Positions 1-7,614 are shown, numbered from the stretch's first letter. The stretch is 12,849 nucleotides of DNA from an uncultured Rhodocyclaceae bacterium (GCA_903930805.1 CAIYZZ010000536.1:1-12849), one strand, 5' to 3'. A program made the numbers and translations. The notes: a model not told the origin generated them from the sequence alone.

Positions 1-528
1 ACCGACCTCGAAATTGCGCTTGGCCGATTCAAGCTGCTCGGCGATGGCGATTTTTTGCGCTTGTGCGGTAGCCAGCGTTTCCTGTGCCAGCAGCACATCG
101 AAATAGGCCTGCGTGGCGCGGACGATCAGATCCTGCCCGGCCTGGATAAATTGAATTTCCGACAGGGCAGCAGAAATCTCGGCCTGCTTGTAACCGACCC
201 AGTTCTGCCAGCGGAACAACGGTTGGGAAAGCGCCACGCTCCAGCCATTGCTGTTGTATTCCGCGTTGCGAGTCACTGCGCCGGCAAGTCGGGACCTGGC
301 TTCGATATCGTTCCAGGTAGTGTTGCTGGAAAGGCCGATAGTCGGCAGCAAGCCGGCACGCCCCTGCGGCAGCTTTTCGATGCCGGCATCGCGTGTCGCA
401 CGTGCGGCGGCATATTGGGCATCGAAACCGACCGTATCGCGATAAACCTGCAACAGATCGGTGGCCTGGACGCCGCAGGCGCTCCCCGCGAAGACAAGTA
501 CGATGAGAGTTTTCAGGGCTAGCTTCAT
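1..528 (-). CDS. TolC-family outer-membrane efflux channel, N-terminal part (3' end outside window)
   Basis: The first 176 codons are present and run off the left edge. The start ATG at 528 is preceded by GGAG. Residues 1-22 form a signal peptide (K near the N-terminus, hydrophobic core, ending G-V-Q-A before T-D-L-L-Q-V-Y). What follows is typical of the first TolC repeat: D-L-L-Q-V-Y, an A-x-Y-x-A-A-R-A region, L-P-Q-G-R-A-G-L-L-P-T-I-G, a Q-P-L-F-R-W strand and a Q-A-Y-F-D-V-L-L-A-Q-E coiled-coil segment. The family forms trimeric outer-membrane channels with a long periplasmic tunnel. It lies 28 bp after the rhodanese gene, downstream of a membrane-fusion and RND pump pair on the same strand, so it is probably the outer component of that pump. 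The family is secure; the pump partnership is inferred from position. Confidence 0.93.
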   Translation of the reverse strand, partial: MKLALKTLIVLVFAGSACGVQATDLLQVYRDTVGFDAQYAAARATRDAGIEKLPQGRAGLLPTIGLSSNTTWNDIEARSRLAGAVTRNAEYNSNGWSVALSQPLFRWQNWVGYKQAEISAALSEIQFIQAGQDLIVRATQAYFDVLLAQETLATAQAQKIAIAEQLESAKRNFEVG

Positions 529-556
529 GCGGGACTCCAATTGGGGGGCGGTAAGC

Positions 557-880
557 TCAGTAGGTGGGCGCGGCGGTATCGACATCACGCGACCATGCGG
601 CCATGCCACCATACAAGTTAAGGACATCTCTGAAACCCTGTTGCTCCAGAAACATTGCTACTTGGTAGCTGCGCGCACCATGATGGCAGATCACAACGGT
701 TTCGGTATCGCGCGGCAACTCGAGGTAGCGCGCCGGAATCGAGCGCATGGGTACCAGTTTGGCGCCGGGAATGCGTACGACATCGAATTCCCAAGGCTCA
801 CGTACGTCGATGAGCGTTGGCAGCGGGCGACTTGCGTCATCGAGCCATTCCTTGAGTTGGGTGGCGGACAGCTGCTTCAT
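557..880 (-). CDS. Single-domain rhodanese (GlpE/PspE-like sulfurtransferase)
   Basis: The protein has 107 residues and one rhodanese domain with no signal peptide, so it is predicted to be cytoplasmic. The motif L-I-D-V-R-E-P-W-E-F is at residues 23-32, I-P-G-A at 37-40, and the active-site loop C-H-H-G-A-R-S at 65-71 carries the catalytic Cys65 that would hold a persulfide. Family members move sulfane sulfur from thiosulfate or persulfides to a thiophilic acceptor; the physiological donor and acceptor are unknown here. Its ATG shares one base with the TGA of the upstream methyltransferase gene (T-G-A-T-G), which suggests translational coupling. A methyltransferase-rhodanese-TolC order is, as far as I recall, recurrent in betaproteobacteria, but the functional link is not established. 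Confidence 0.93.
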   Translation of the reverse strand: MKQLSATQLKEWLDDASRPLPTLIDVREPWEFDVVRIPGAKLVPMRSIPARYLELPRDTETVVICHHGARSYQVAMFLEQQGFRDVLNLYGGMAAWSRDVDTAAPTY

Positions 881-1542
881 CAGAAAGAGAAATTGTTCGC
901 CGTCTCGGCACCCAGCAAGAGGGGCACCATCGTTTCGATCAGATCGACGCTGACAAAGACATCCTCAGTCTGGCGGGTGATCTGGCGCAGGACCATGAGC
1001 GGAGCCATATCCACGGGGGCGACAAAGGCAAGCAAGCGGCCACCGACCTTCAGTTGGGCGAGTAGCGCGGCGGGTACTTCAGCAATACCACCCGAGAGCA
1101 GGATGACATCGAAAGGCGCCTGCGCGTGCAGGCCGACCAGGCCATCGCCGACTTCGACGCTGACATTCGCCACGCCATCGTTGTTCAGATTATTGCGGGC
1201 CTGAGCGACAAGCTTTGGATCGATCTCGACCGTCCACACCTGTTGTGCCTGTTCGGCCATCAGTGCCGCCATGTGACCGGAGCCGGTGCCGACTTCGAGC
1301 ACGCGGTCAGTGCGCTGCAGGTTCATCGTCCCAAGGAGGCGAGCCTCGAGCTTGGGCGTCAGCATCGTTGCATTGTCATCGAGCGGAATGGCGATGTCGG
1401 CGAAGGCCAGGGCACGGTAGGCGGCAGGCACATAATTCTCGCGCCGGTCGGCATACAGCAGGTCGACCATCGAAGATGTCAGCGCCTCCGAGGTACGCAA
1501 CTGCTGTTGGATCATGTGGTGACGGGCTAGTTCATAGTTCAT
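880..1542 (-). CDS. PIMT-like SAM-dependent methyltransferase (protein-L-isoaspartate O-methyltransferase family)
   Basis: This 220-residue protein has the layout of the PIMT (Pcm) family. The SAM-binding motif I V-L-E-V-G-T-G-S-G is at residues 81-89, the acidic ribose-binding position is E106 in V-W-T-V-E-I-D, and G-D-G and P-F-D-V-I-L-L follow. True PIMTs methylate isoaspartyl residues in aged proteins using a T-I/V-S-Q-P type segment just before motif I. Here that segment reads T-M-L-T-P-K-L-E (residues 59-66), so the Ser-Gln pair is lost. A-A-P-P-E-I-P is also changed, to S-G-G-I-A-E-V-P. The SAM fold looks intact, but the isoaspartate substrate site does not, so I do not assign pcm. It starts 51 bp after the RND pump gene and overlaps the rhodanese gene by one base, consistent with one operon. 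Confidence 0.88.
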   Translation of the reverse strand: MNYELARHHMIQQQLRTSEALTSSMVDLLYADRRENYVPAAYRALAFADIAIPLDDNATMLTPKLEARLLGTMNLQRTDRVLEVGTGSGHMAALMAEQAQQVWTVEIDPKLVAQARNNLNNDGVANVSVEVGDGLVGLHAQAPFDVILLSGGIAEVPAALLAQLKVGGRLLAFVAPVDMAPLMVLRQITRQTEDVFVSVDLIETMVPLLLGAETANNFSF

Positions 1543-1593
1543 GGCTTTGCTCTCAAAATTGGGGCAGGGATGAATAAGGCAAGTAGCGGCATT

Positions 1594-4500
1594 TTACGCC
1601 GGCTCCTTGACCCGGTACCACGCCGCGTAAAGGGCGGGCAGAAACAGCAGGGTAAGCGCCGTGGCGACAATCAGCCCACCCATGATGGCGACCGCCATCG
1701 GCCCCCAGAATATCTGCCGGGAAAGCGGGATCATCGCCAGCACGGCGGCGGCGGCAGTGAGCATGATGGGGCGGAAGCGCCGCACCGCAGAGCCAACGAT
1801 GGCCTCCCAAGTGCTTTTGCCGGCTTTTTCGTCCTGTTCGATCTGGTCGAGCAGGATCACCGAATTACGCAGGATCATGCCCAGGAGCGCGATGATGCCG
1901 AGGTTGGCGACGAAACCGAAGGGCTTGCCGAAGGCCATCAGCGCCAGCGCTACGCCGATCAGGCCGAGCGGTGCGGTAAGGAGCGCCATGATGGTGCGGC
2001 GTATGCTTTGTAGCTGGATCATCAGGAGCGTGATGACGGCAACGAGCATCAGGGGCATGACGGCCTTCAGGGCACCCTCGTTCCTCGCTGATTCCTCGAT
2101 GGTGCCGCCGATCTCGACACGATAGCCCGGCGGCAGGTGGGCGCGGATGTCGGCCAGTTGGGCATCGATTTGTGTGGAAACCGTCGGGCCGGTGACCGTG
2201 TCGTTGGCCAGGTCGGCACGAATCTGGATGGTCGGCAGGCGGTCACGCCGCCAGATGATGCCTTCCTCCAGCACGGGCTTGAGCTTCGCCACTTGCGCCA
2301 GCGGTATCCACTTGCCGCCCGCGACGGGCATGGGCAGGTCGACCAGCCGGTCGAGGCTGCCACGTTCGTCGCCGCCGGCGCGCCAGACGATGTCGATCAG
2401 CTGGTCGCCTTCACGGTACTGCGTCAGGGTAGCACCGACCTGATGCGCCTGCAGTGCCTGTGCCACATCCTGGCTGGAGATGCCGAGGGCGCGGGCGCGA
2501 TCCTGGTCGATTTCAACCTTCACGCTCTTGGACTTCTCGTTCCAGTCCAGATGCACGTTCTGCGTGTTGGCATTGCCGCGCATCACTACCGCCACCGCAC
2601 CGGCAATGCCGCGCAAGGTCTCGACGTTTTCACCGATAGCACGGAATACCACCGGATAGCCCACCGGCGGCCCGTTTTCGAGCCGCAGCACGCGGGCGCG
2701 CAAATGGCTCCAGGAACCGTCCGCCGACTCGAAAGCGGCAGTGAGGCGGGCCTTGACCGCTTCGCGCTCCTCGAAGCCCTTGGTGACGATGACCAGTTGG
2801 CCGAAGTTGTCGTTAAACAGCTGCTGGTCGAGTGGCAAATAGAAGCGCGGCGCACCGTTGCCGATATAGGACGCGTAGTTTGCCACCTTGGCATCGCCGG
2901 CGAGCAGCGCCTCGACGCGCTTCACCTCCGTCTCGGTCGCCTTGATCGAGCTGCCTTGCGGCAACCACAGGTCGACCATCAATTCGGCGCGACTGGAGGG
3001 CGGAAAAAACTGTTTCTGCACGCCGGTATTGAAGGCCACGATGCCAAGCACGAAAGCCACGACCGTCAGGGAAATCACCGTCCAGCGCCGCCGCAGACAC
3101 CATTCGACAAGGGCGCGAAAGCGCAGGTAAAAAGACGTGCCATAGGGATCGCCGTGATGTTCCGCACCATATTTTTTCAGTGCGGCCTCGTCCAGCAGGC
3201 GATAGCCCAGATAGGGCGTGAAGACCACGGCGACCAGCCAGGAGGTCAGCAGTGCGATGGTGGTAACCGAAAAAATTGCACCCGCATATTCGCCGGCACC
3301 TGATTTTGCAAAACCTACGGGCGTGAAACCCGCCGCCGTAATTAGCGTACCGGTGAGCATCGGGAACGCCGTCGAGGTGTAGGCGAAGGTGGCAGCGCGA
3401 AACTTCTCCCAGCCCTGCTCGATTTTCACCACCATCATTTCGACGGCGATGATGGCGTCGTCGACCAGCAGGCCCAGCGCGATGATGAGGGCGCCCAGGG
3501 AAATCCGATGTAAATCGATGCCGAACACCTTCATCAGCAAAAAGGTCATCGCCAGCACCAGCGGGATAGACAGCGCCACGACCATGCCGGTGCGCACCCC
3601 GAGCGAAAGGAAGCTCACGGCCAGCACGATGACGATGGCCTCGGCCAGGCTTTGCAAAAATAGCTTGAGTGAAACGCTGACGATGGTGGGTTGGTCGGCC
3701 ACGGTCGTGACTTCCATGCCCAAAGGTAAATCCCGCGCCAGGCGCTCGATAACGGTTTTGAAATCGGTGCCGAGCTTGATGACATTGCCGCCCTTCGCCA
3801 TCACCACGGCGATGCCGATGGCGTCCTTTCCATCCACGCGCAGGCGCGGATTGGGCGGATCGGCCAGCCCGCGTTTTACCGTCGCGATATCGCCGAGGCG
3901 GAAGTGCCGCCCGCCGACGGCAAGATCGGCACTGCGTATTTTTTCCACCGTTTCGAAGGCACCGGTGACGCGCAACCGCACCCGGTCGCTCGCCGTTTCG
4001 ACAAACCCTGCCGGTGCTACGGCGTTCTGCTGTGCCAGCACTGCCGCAACCTGCGCGGGCGTGATGCCGAGGCTCGCCAGGCGCGCGGGAGCGACTTCGA
4101 TGTAGATCTTTTCGTCCTGTACGCCCAGCAGATCAACCTTCTTTACGTCGTCCACGCTGCGCAGTTCGCGGGCGATGCGATCGGCCTCGTGCCGCAGCGT
4201 GCCCATGTCGTAGCCGTCGCCGGAGAGCGCGTAGATGTTGACGTAGACGTCGCCGAATTCATCGTTGGGAAAGGGGCCCTGCACGCCGGCCGGTAGTAGA
4301 TGCTTGATGTCGTCGAGCTTTTTGCGCACCTGCCGCCACGATTCGGGCACCTCGGCCTTGGGTGTGTAGTCCTTGAGCTGGATGAACACCAGCGACTCGC
4401 CGGCACGCGAAGCCGATTTGAGTACGTCGACGTAGGGCGTTTCCTGCAACTTCTTTTCAATGCGTTCGGTCAGCTCGGACTCGACCTCGCGTGCTGTCGC

Positions 4501-4668
4501 TCCCGGCCATTGCGTGCGCACCACCATCACCTTGAAGGTGAAATCCGGATCTTCGGCACGTCCCAGTTGGAAGAAGGAAAGCACACCGCCGACCATCAGG
4601 ACGATGATGAGATAGAGCACCATCGATGGGTGTTCGAGTGCCCATTCGGAGAGGTTGATATGCTTCAT
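1594..4668 (-). CDS. RND-family efflux pump inner-membrane subunit (AcrB-like)
   Basis: This is a full-length 1024-residue proton-driven exporter of the AcrB/HAE superfamily. It has a first membrane helix near residues 15-33, a large periplasmic loop to about 335, a helix bundle at about 340-490, a second periplasmic loop, and a closing bundle that ends P-A-L-Y-A-A-W-Y. The proton-relay acidic pair is D403-D404 in G-L-L-V-D-D-A-I-I-A-V-E, matching D407/D408 of AcrB. The TM10 relay lysine of AcrB (K940) is replaced by R934 in M-I-L-R-N-S-V-I-L. The N-terminal G-R-A-E-D-P-D-F-T-F-K-V-M-V-V resembles the TriC/MexK-like branch. Its ATG overlaps the stop of the membrane-fusion gene by four bases (ATGA), so the two are translationally coupled. 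The substrate cannot be read from the sequence. Confidence 0.96.
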   Translation of the reverse strand: MKHINLSEWALEHPSMVLYLIIVLMVGGVLSFFQLGRAEDPDFTFKVMVVRTQWPGATAREVESELTERIEKKLQETPYVDVLKSASRAGESLVFIQLKDYTPKAEVPESWRQVRKKLDDIKHLLPAGVQGPFPNDEFGDVYVNIYALSGDGYDMGTLRHEADRIARELRSVDDVKKVDLLGVQDEKIYIEVAPARLASLGITPAQVAAVLAQQNAVAPAGFVETASDRVRLRVTGAFETVEKIRSADLAVGGRHFRLGDIATVKRGLADPPNPRLRVDGKDAIGIAVVMAKGGNVIKLGTDFKTVIERLARDLPLGMEVTTVADQPTIVSVSLKLFLQSLAEAIVIVLAVSFLSLGVRTGMVVALSIPLVLAMTFLLMKVFGIDLHRISLGALIIALGLLVDDAIIAVEMMVVKIEQGWEKFRAATFAYTSTAFPMLTGTLITAAGFTPVGFAKSGAGEYAGAIFSVTTIALLTSWLVAVVFTPYLGYRLLDEAALKKYGAEHHGDPYGTSFYLRFRALVEWCLRRRWTVISLTVVAFVLGIVAFNTGVQKQFFPPSSRAELMVDLWLPQGSSIKATETEVKRVEALLAGDAKVANYASYIGNGAPRFYLPLDQQLFNDNFGQLVIVTKGFEEREAVKARLTAAFESADGSWSHLRARVLRLENGPPVGYPVVFRAIGENVETLRGIAGAVAVVMRGNANTQNVHLDWNEKSKSVKVEIDQDRARALGISSQDVAQALQAHQVGATLTQYREGDQLIDIVWRAGGDERGSLDRLVDLPMPVAGGKWIPLAQVAKLKPVLEEGIIWRRDRLPTIQIRADLANDTVTGPTVSTQIDAQLADIRAHLPPGYRVEIGGTIEESARNEGALKAVMPLMLVAVITLLMIQLQSIRRTIMALLTAPLGLIGVALALMAFGKPFGFVANLGIIALLGMILRNSVILLDQIEQDEKAGKSTWEAIVGSAVRRFRPIMLTAAAAVLAMIPLSRQIFWGPMAVAIMGGLIVATALTLLFLPALYAAWYRVKEPA

Positions 4669-5690
4669 TTCCCGGTTTCTTCCGCCAGGCGTACTTTCTC
4701 GCCGGCGGTGAGCTTGAAGGCACCGGCGGCGGCGATGACTTCTCCCGCTTGCAGGCCGCTGATGATTACCGCGCCGGCATCGCTGTAGCGCTCAATCTGG
4801 ATCGGGCGCTGCGTCACCGTGTTGTCCTTGCCGATCACCCATACCGCAGCCGTATTGCCCTGCTGCAGAATGGCGGCCAGGGGTACGACGATCTTCTCGT
4901 CACCCACGCCGGTAAAGCTTACTGTCGCCGTCATGCCCAGGGCGACTTCGGCATCGGTGTCGCGGAGACTCACGCGTGCCGCGAAAGTACGTGATGCCGG
5001 GTCGGCGACCGGTACCAGCTCACGCAATACGCCTGCGTAGGTTTTGCCGGACCAGAGCGTTGCCGTCGCGCCAGCGCCGACTTTTAGTCCGGCGATGCGC
5101 GATTCAGGAATATTTATCGCCACCTCGCGGTCACCGTCGCGCGCGAGGCGAAATACGCCCTGACCGGCACCCACCACCTGTCCCGGTTCGGCCAGTACGG
5201 CAGCGACCACGCCCGGCGCATCGGCGACGAGTGTCGTGTAAGCCGCCTGGTTCTGCGCCAGCCGGGCCTGCGCCTCGGCCGAGCGCGCGGTGTTCTCTTT
5301 GGCGTCGAGGGCCGCCTGGCTGATGAAGTTCTTTGTCTTGAGTTCCTGTGTGCGCTTGAGTTCGGCAACGGCGAGAGTACGGTTTGCCTCGGCCTGCACT
5401 ACTGTCAGCTGGGCATCGGCAGGGTCGAGTCGCGCCAGCGGTTGGCCAGCCTTGACGCGCGCGCCGGCATCGACCAGCCGCTCGACGAATTTGCCGCCGA
5501 CGCGAAAACCTAGCGTTGTTTCGACGCGTGCGCGTATTTCGCCGCTATAACGATTTTCCATTGCCGTCCCGCCAGCGCCGACTTTTAGTGCGATGACGAG
5601 TTTGGGGCCGGCTGCCTGACTCTCCGGCGGCGGGGATTTTTCACCGCAGGCGAACAGTGCCGGGACGATGCACAACCACCAGTATTTCAT
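4665..5690 (-). CDS. RND periplasmic adaptor (membrane-fusion) lipoprotein
   Basis: This 341-residue protein bridges an RND pump and its outer-membrane channel. It starts with a short lipoprotein signal (L-F-A-C, lipidated Cys15), so it should be anchored in the inner membrane. The first lipoyl half is marked by Y-S-G-E-I-R-A-R and L-G-F-R-V-G-G-K-F with V-x-A-G-x-x-V-K-A-G-Q-P-L (about residues 47-90). A short alpha hairpin (about 90-150), the second lipoyl half with A-P-G-V-V-A-A-V-L-A-E-P-G-Q-V-V, and beta-barrel and membrane-proximal domains follow. AAAGG lies 7 bp before the ATG. It contains two nearly identical coding stretches for L-K-V-G-A-G-(A/G)-T-A, at 5060-5088 and 5561-5589, which share rare codons (CTA AAA). 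They belong to a short dispersed repeat listed separately. Confidence 0.95.
   Translation of the reverse strand: MKYWWLCIVPALFACGEKSPPPESQAAGPKLVIALKVGAGGTAMENRYSGEIRARVETTLGFRVGGKFVERLVDAGARVKAGQPLARLDPADAQLTVVQAEANRTLAVAELKRTQELKTKNFISQAALDAKENTARSAEAQARLAQNQAAYTTLVADAPGVVAAVLAEPGQVVGAGQGVFRLARDGDREVAINIPESRIAGLKVGAGATATLWSGKTYAGVLRELVPVADPASRTFAARVSLRDTDAEVALGMTATVSFTGVGDEKIVVPLAAILQQGNTAAVWVIGKDNTVTQRPIQIERYSDAGAVIISGLQAGEVIAAAGAFKLTAGEKVRLAEETGK
5060..5088 (+). repeat. Dispersed GC-rich short repeat, copy 1 (inside the adaptor gene)
   Basis: Direct reading shows 28 of 29 bases identical to 5561-5589. The core reads GCCGTCGCGCCAGCGCCG followed by ACTTTTAGT. On the coding strand it specifies L-K-V-G-A-G-A-T-A, ahead of the usual adaptor sequence T-L-W. 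Similarity continues past the core with GCGATG after a 3-base gap, matching copy 2. Confidence 0.8.
5561..5589 (+). repeat. Dispersed GC-rich short repeat, copy 2 (inside the adaptor gene)
   Basis: It matches copy 1 at 28 of 29 positions, copy 3 at 22 of 23 and inverted copy 4 at 21 of 21. The core reads GCCGTCCCGCCAGCGCCG then ACT. It encodes L-K-V-G-A-G-G-T-A near the N-terminus of the adaptor, about 500 bp from copy 1. Confidence 0.8.
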
Positions 5691-5720
5691 TTGCTTACCT
5701 TTCGCGTAGCTGCGTATTAT

Positions 5721-5743
5721 GCCGTTCCGCCAGCGCCGACTTT
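5721..5743 (+). repeat. Dispersed GC-rich short repeat, copy 3 (intergenic)
   Basis: The sequence GCCGTTCCGCCAGCGCCG then ACTTT lies between the adaptor gene and the divergent 101-residue gene and is not coding in either. It differs from copy 2 at one position in 23. It starts 30 bp upstream of the adaptor start codon, so it falls in that gene's leader or promoter region. Confidence 0.8.
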
Positions 5744-5829
5744 CCGATTCCTTAACGATTTATCAGCCGCCGCTTGCCTTCGCTACGCTTCGCCGTCAGA
5801 ATTGCGACATCAAAACAAGGAGGTAAGTC

Positions 5830-6135
5830 ATGTCCAGTATCGTCAGCGTCGTTTTCGACCGCAATCGCGAATACGAACTCATTGCCCACGCCGAGCTATC
5901 GCGCGAGGAGGCCAATCGCTGGCTCAACGCACAGTGGGAAGAACTGGAGTGCGAACCGTCCAACCCGATGGGCAAGGTGCTGGTGCTCGACAAGATTCTC
6001 AGCGTGGCCAAATACGGCGGGGAAAAGCGCTTCGCCACCCCGGGCGAATGGTCGCAGCGCTACGCCGATGTCGTTGCCACGGTGCTGGCGCGTCCCGTGG
6101 TGCGTGTCGATGTTGCCGAGCACGTGGTCGGCTGA
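5830..6135 (+). CDS. Conserved-looking small protein of unknown function (101 aa)
   Basis: I do not recognise this family. The gene is convincing because AAGGAGGT at 5817-5824 is a near-perfect Shine-Dalgarno sequence 5 bp before the ATG. The ORF fills the gap between two divergent or convergent neighbours, and its composition looks like a real soluble protein. It has no signal peptide, membrane segment or cysteine cluster (one Cys at about residue 41). It begins M-S-S-I-V-S-V-V-F-D and contains an amphipathic stretch A-E-L-S-R-E-E-A-N-R-W-L, which suggests a small alpha/beta cytoplasmic protein. It is divergent from the efflux operon and ends 3 bp before the convergent ubiX stop. A weak promoter candidate (TTGCCT, 17 bp, CAGAAT, from about 5774) lies upstream, but I would not rely on it. 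Confidence 0.8.
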   Translation: MSSIVSVVFDRNREYELIAHAELSREEANRWLNAQWEELECEPSNPMGKVLVLDKILSVAKYGGEKRFATPGEWSQRYADVVATVLARPVVRVDVAEHVVG

Positions 6136-6138
6136 ATT

Positions 6139-6744
6139 TTATTCCGCCTCACCCCAACGCGGCATCAGCGTGTGCGGCACGTCGAGCCGATCAAGGATGC
6201 GTGCGACAACAAAATCGACCAGCCCGCCGATATCCTGTGGCCGGTGGTAAAAGCCGGGATTGGGCGGCAGAATAACTGCACCGGCACGAGTGAGTTTGAG
6301 CATGTTTTCGAGATGGATGGCAGAGAGCGGCGTCTCGCGCGGTACCAATATCAGCATCCGGCCCTCCTTGAGCACGACGTCCGCTGCGCGCGTGATCAGA
6401 TCCTTGGCTGTGCCGGCCGCCACTTCTGCCAGCGTACCCATGGTGCAAGGACAAATCACGTAAGCGTCGGGCGGGTTGGAACCGGAAGCCGGCGGCGCGT
6501 TCCAGTCGTCACGGCCAAACACGGTGAGGTTTCCCTCCGTATTACCAAAACGCTCGGCCAGCAGGCGCTGCGCCTCACGCGGCTGAGCTGGCAATACCAG
6601 ATCAACCTCCTGCTTGGCGACGATCTGCGCGGCCTGCGAATACATCAGTGAAACCCGGCAGCCGGCAGCCAGCAGGCAGTCGACGAGACGCAGGCCATAG
6701 GGTATGCCAGAGGCACCAGTCCAGGCAACGGCAATAGTCTTCAT
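6139..6744 (-). CDS. ubiX: Flavin prenyltransferase UbiX
   Basis: UbiX attaches a dimethylallyl group to FMN to make prenylated FMN, the cofactor of the UbiD decarboxylase in ubiquinone synthesis and of related decarboxylases. The 201-residue protein shows the family motifs in order: T-G-A-S-G at 9-13 (FMN phosphate binding), a Y-S-Q-A-A segment near 35-39, C-P-C-T-M-G-T-L-A at 98-106, V-P-R-E-T-P-L-S at 134-141, H-L-E-N-M-L-K-L, and P-G-F-Y-H-R-P at 163-169. The start chosen is the ATG at 6744, because the motif T-G-A-S-G must lie a few residues from the N-terminus. An in-frame extension to 7083 is only read-through of the upstream gene. The ATG overlaps the Gx-family stop by four bases (ATGA). 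Cytoplasmic. Confidence 0.96.
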   Translation of the reverse strand: MKTIAVAWTGASGIPYGLRLVDCLLAAGCRVSLMYSQAAQIVAKQEVDLVLPAQPREAQRLLAERFGNTEGNLTVFGRDDWNAPPASGSNPPDAYVICPCTMGTLAEVAAGTAKDLITRAADVVLKEGRMLILVPRETPLSAIHLENMLKLTRAGAVILPPNPGFYHRPQDIGGLVDFVVARILDRLDVPHTLMPRWGEAE

Positions 6745-7256
6745 GGGGTTTCTTTCAACAGTCGAGCGGTGATCAGACCGTTCACGATACCGAAAACCAG
6801 TGAGCTGGCGGCAAAGATCGGTGCGAGATAGAACACGCCGTCGTGCGGCACCAACCAAAGGCGAGCCAACATCAGTTGTCCGCCGATATGGGCGAAGGCC
6901 GCCAAAATGCTCGCCGTGACTGGCCCAAACCAGCGTTGCGGCAGACGTGTCGCGCCTGCCAGCACGGCCAGGCTCGCCAGCGCACCGGTGAGGCCGAGAA
7001 AGAAACCCGGCGCAAGGAATTGCCCGACCAGCAGGCTGCTGGCCACGACGCGCAGCAGCGACACCCAGGCTGCATCGCGCCAACCATGGCGCGCGAGCAC
7101 AACCAGCACAACAATGTTGGCAAGCCCTGGCTTCACACCGGGCAGCGGAGAGGGTAGCGCTGCCTCGGCGATGGTTAGTGCAATCGCCGCCGCCGCATAG
7201 CGGGCGATGCGGCGGTCGTCGGGCGTAACCGTCAGCTCAATAAGTGATGCTGTCAT
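6741..7256 (-). CDS. Gx-family integral membrane protein (Hpre_diP_synt_I, PF07456-like)
   Basis: This 171-residue protein is mostly hydrophobic, with about five membrane segments (near 18-34, 46-58, 63-80, 84-102, 112-130, and a last one near 146-163). It carries the family's signature P-G-V-K-P-G-L-A-N-I-V at 39-49, an R-V pair at 69-70 and A-H-I-G-G-Q-L at 122-128. The family is often labelled heptaprenyl diphosphate synthase component I, but it is multi-spanning and resembles small substrate-binding membrane components, so I treat that enzyme name as unreliable. A complete one-subunit IspB elsewhere in the window makes a helper subunit unnecessary. It overlaps the preceding NusG-II gene by 20 bp and ubiX by 4 bp. 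There is no good Shine-Dalgarno, so it probably depends on coupling. Confidence 0.88.
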   Translation of the reverse strand: MTASLIELTVTPDDRRIARYAAAAIALTIAEAALPSPLPGVKPGLANIVVLVVLARHGWRDAAWVSLLRVVASSLLVGQFLAPGFFLGLTGALASLAVLAGATRLPQRWFGPVTASILAAFAHIGGQLMLARLWLVPHDGVFYLAPIFAASSLVFGIVNGLITARLLKETP

Positions 7257-7614
7257 GACTGGGATCGCGCCCCGAAAGACTCAGGCTGACATGATTGGGC
7301 GCGCAGATGGCGATGGCGTTCGGTCGGGTGAGCCAGCCCTGCTGCACGCAATACTGGCGTGGGCCAGGGTCGGAGAGCACGCGTGCGCGACCGGGAGTGA
7401 TCTCGATCAGCGTCTCGCCCAGCGGCCCTTTTACGGTATAGCGGCATGCTGCAGCAAGGGGAAATTCTGCTACCACGCGACCGTCGAGTCGCACCACGGC
7501 ACGCTCGGCCTTGTCGCCGGACCACAACAGAGGAAAAGATATCGCCACAACTACCGCCGCGATCAGGACGGTTGCCCAGTCACCCGTGCGCAGCAAGTCG
7601 AGCCAGGTTTTCAC
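7237..7614 (-). CDS. NusG domain II-containing membrane-anchored protein
   Basis: The protein has 125 residues. The start is a GTG at 7614 that overlaps the rapZ stop (GTGA). It has one membrane segment near residues 13-31, then an extracytoplasmic-type domain with the family pattern Y-T-V-K-G-P-L-G-E-T at 59-68, I-E-I-T-P-G-R-A-R-V at 70-79, D-P-G-P-R-Q-Y-C-V-Q-Q-G-W-L at 82-95 and A-I-C-A-P-N at 102-107. C89 and C104 are in the conserved segments and could form a disulfide or bind a ligand. This is the stand-alone NusG_II family (PF07009-like), not transcription factor NusG: the NGN and KOW domains are absent. Genes of this type recur next to Gx-family genes; the biochemical role is unknown. 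Domain assignment is confident, function is not. Confidence 0.88.
   Translation of the reverse strand: MKTWLDLLRTGDWATVLIAAVVVAISFPLLWSGDKAERAVVRLDGRVVAEFPLAAACRYTVKGPLGETLIEITPGRARVLSDPGPRQYCVQQGWLTRPNAIAICAPNHVSLSLSGRDPSHDSITY

Noticed and set aside
461..1204. Plus-strand ORF of 247 codons over the rhodanese and methyltransferase genes
   Set aside because: Its residues are low-complexity R/S/T/P-rich with no motif, and both minus-strand genes underneath have clear active-site signatures.
2137..3303. Long plus-strand ORF of 388 codons opposite the RND pump gene
   Set aside because: It is antisense to a well-conserved pump gene in GC-rich DNA, where long shadow ORFs are expected. It has no ribosome site and no recognisable domain.
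6745..7083. N-terminal extension of UbiX to 7083
   Set aside because: The extension reads an alternative frame of the Gx-family gene, and the FMN motif must sit close to the N-terminus, which the ATG at 6744 gives.
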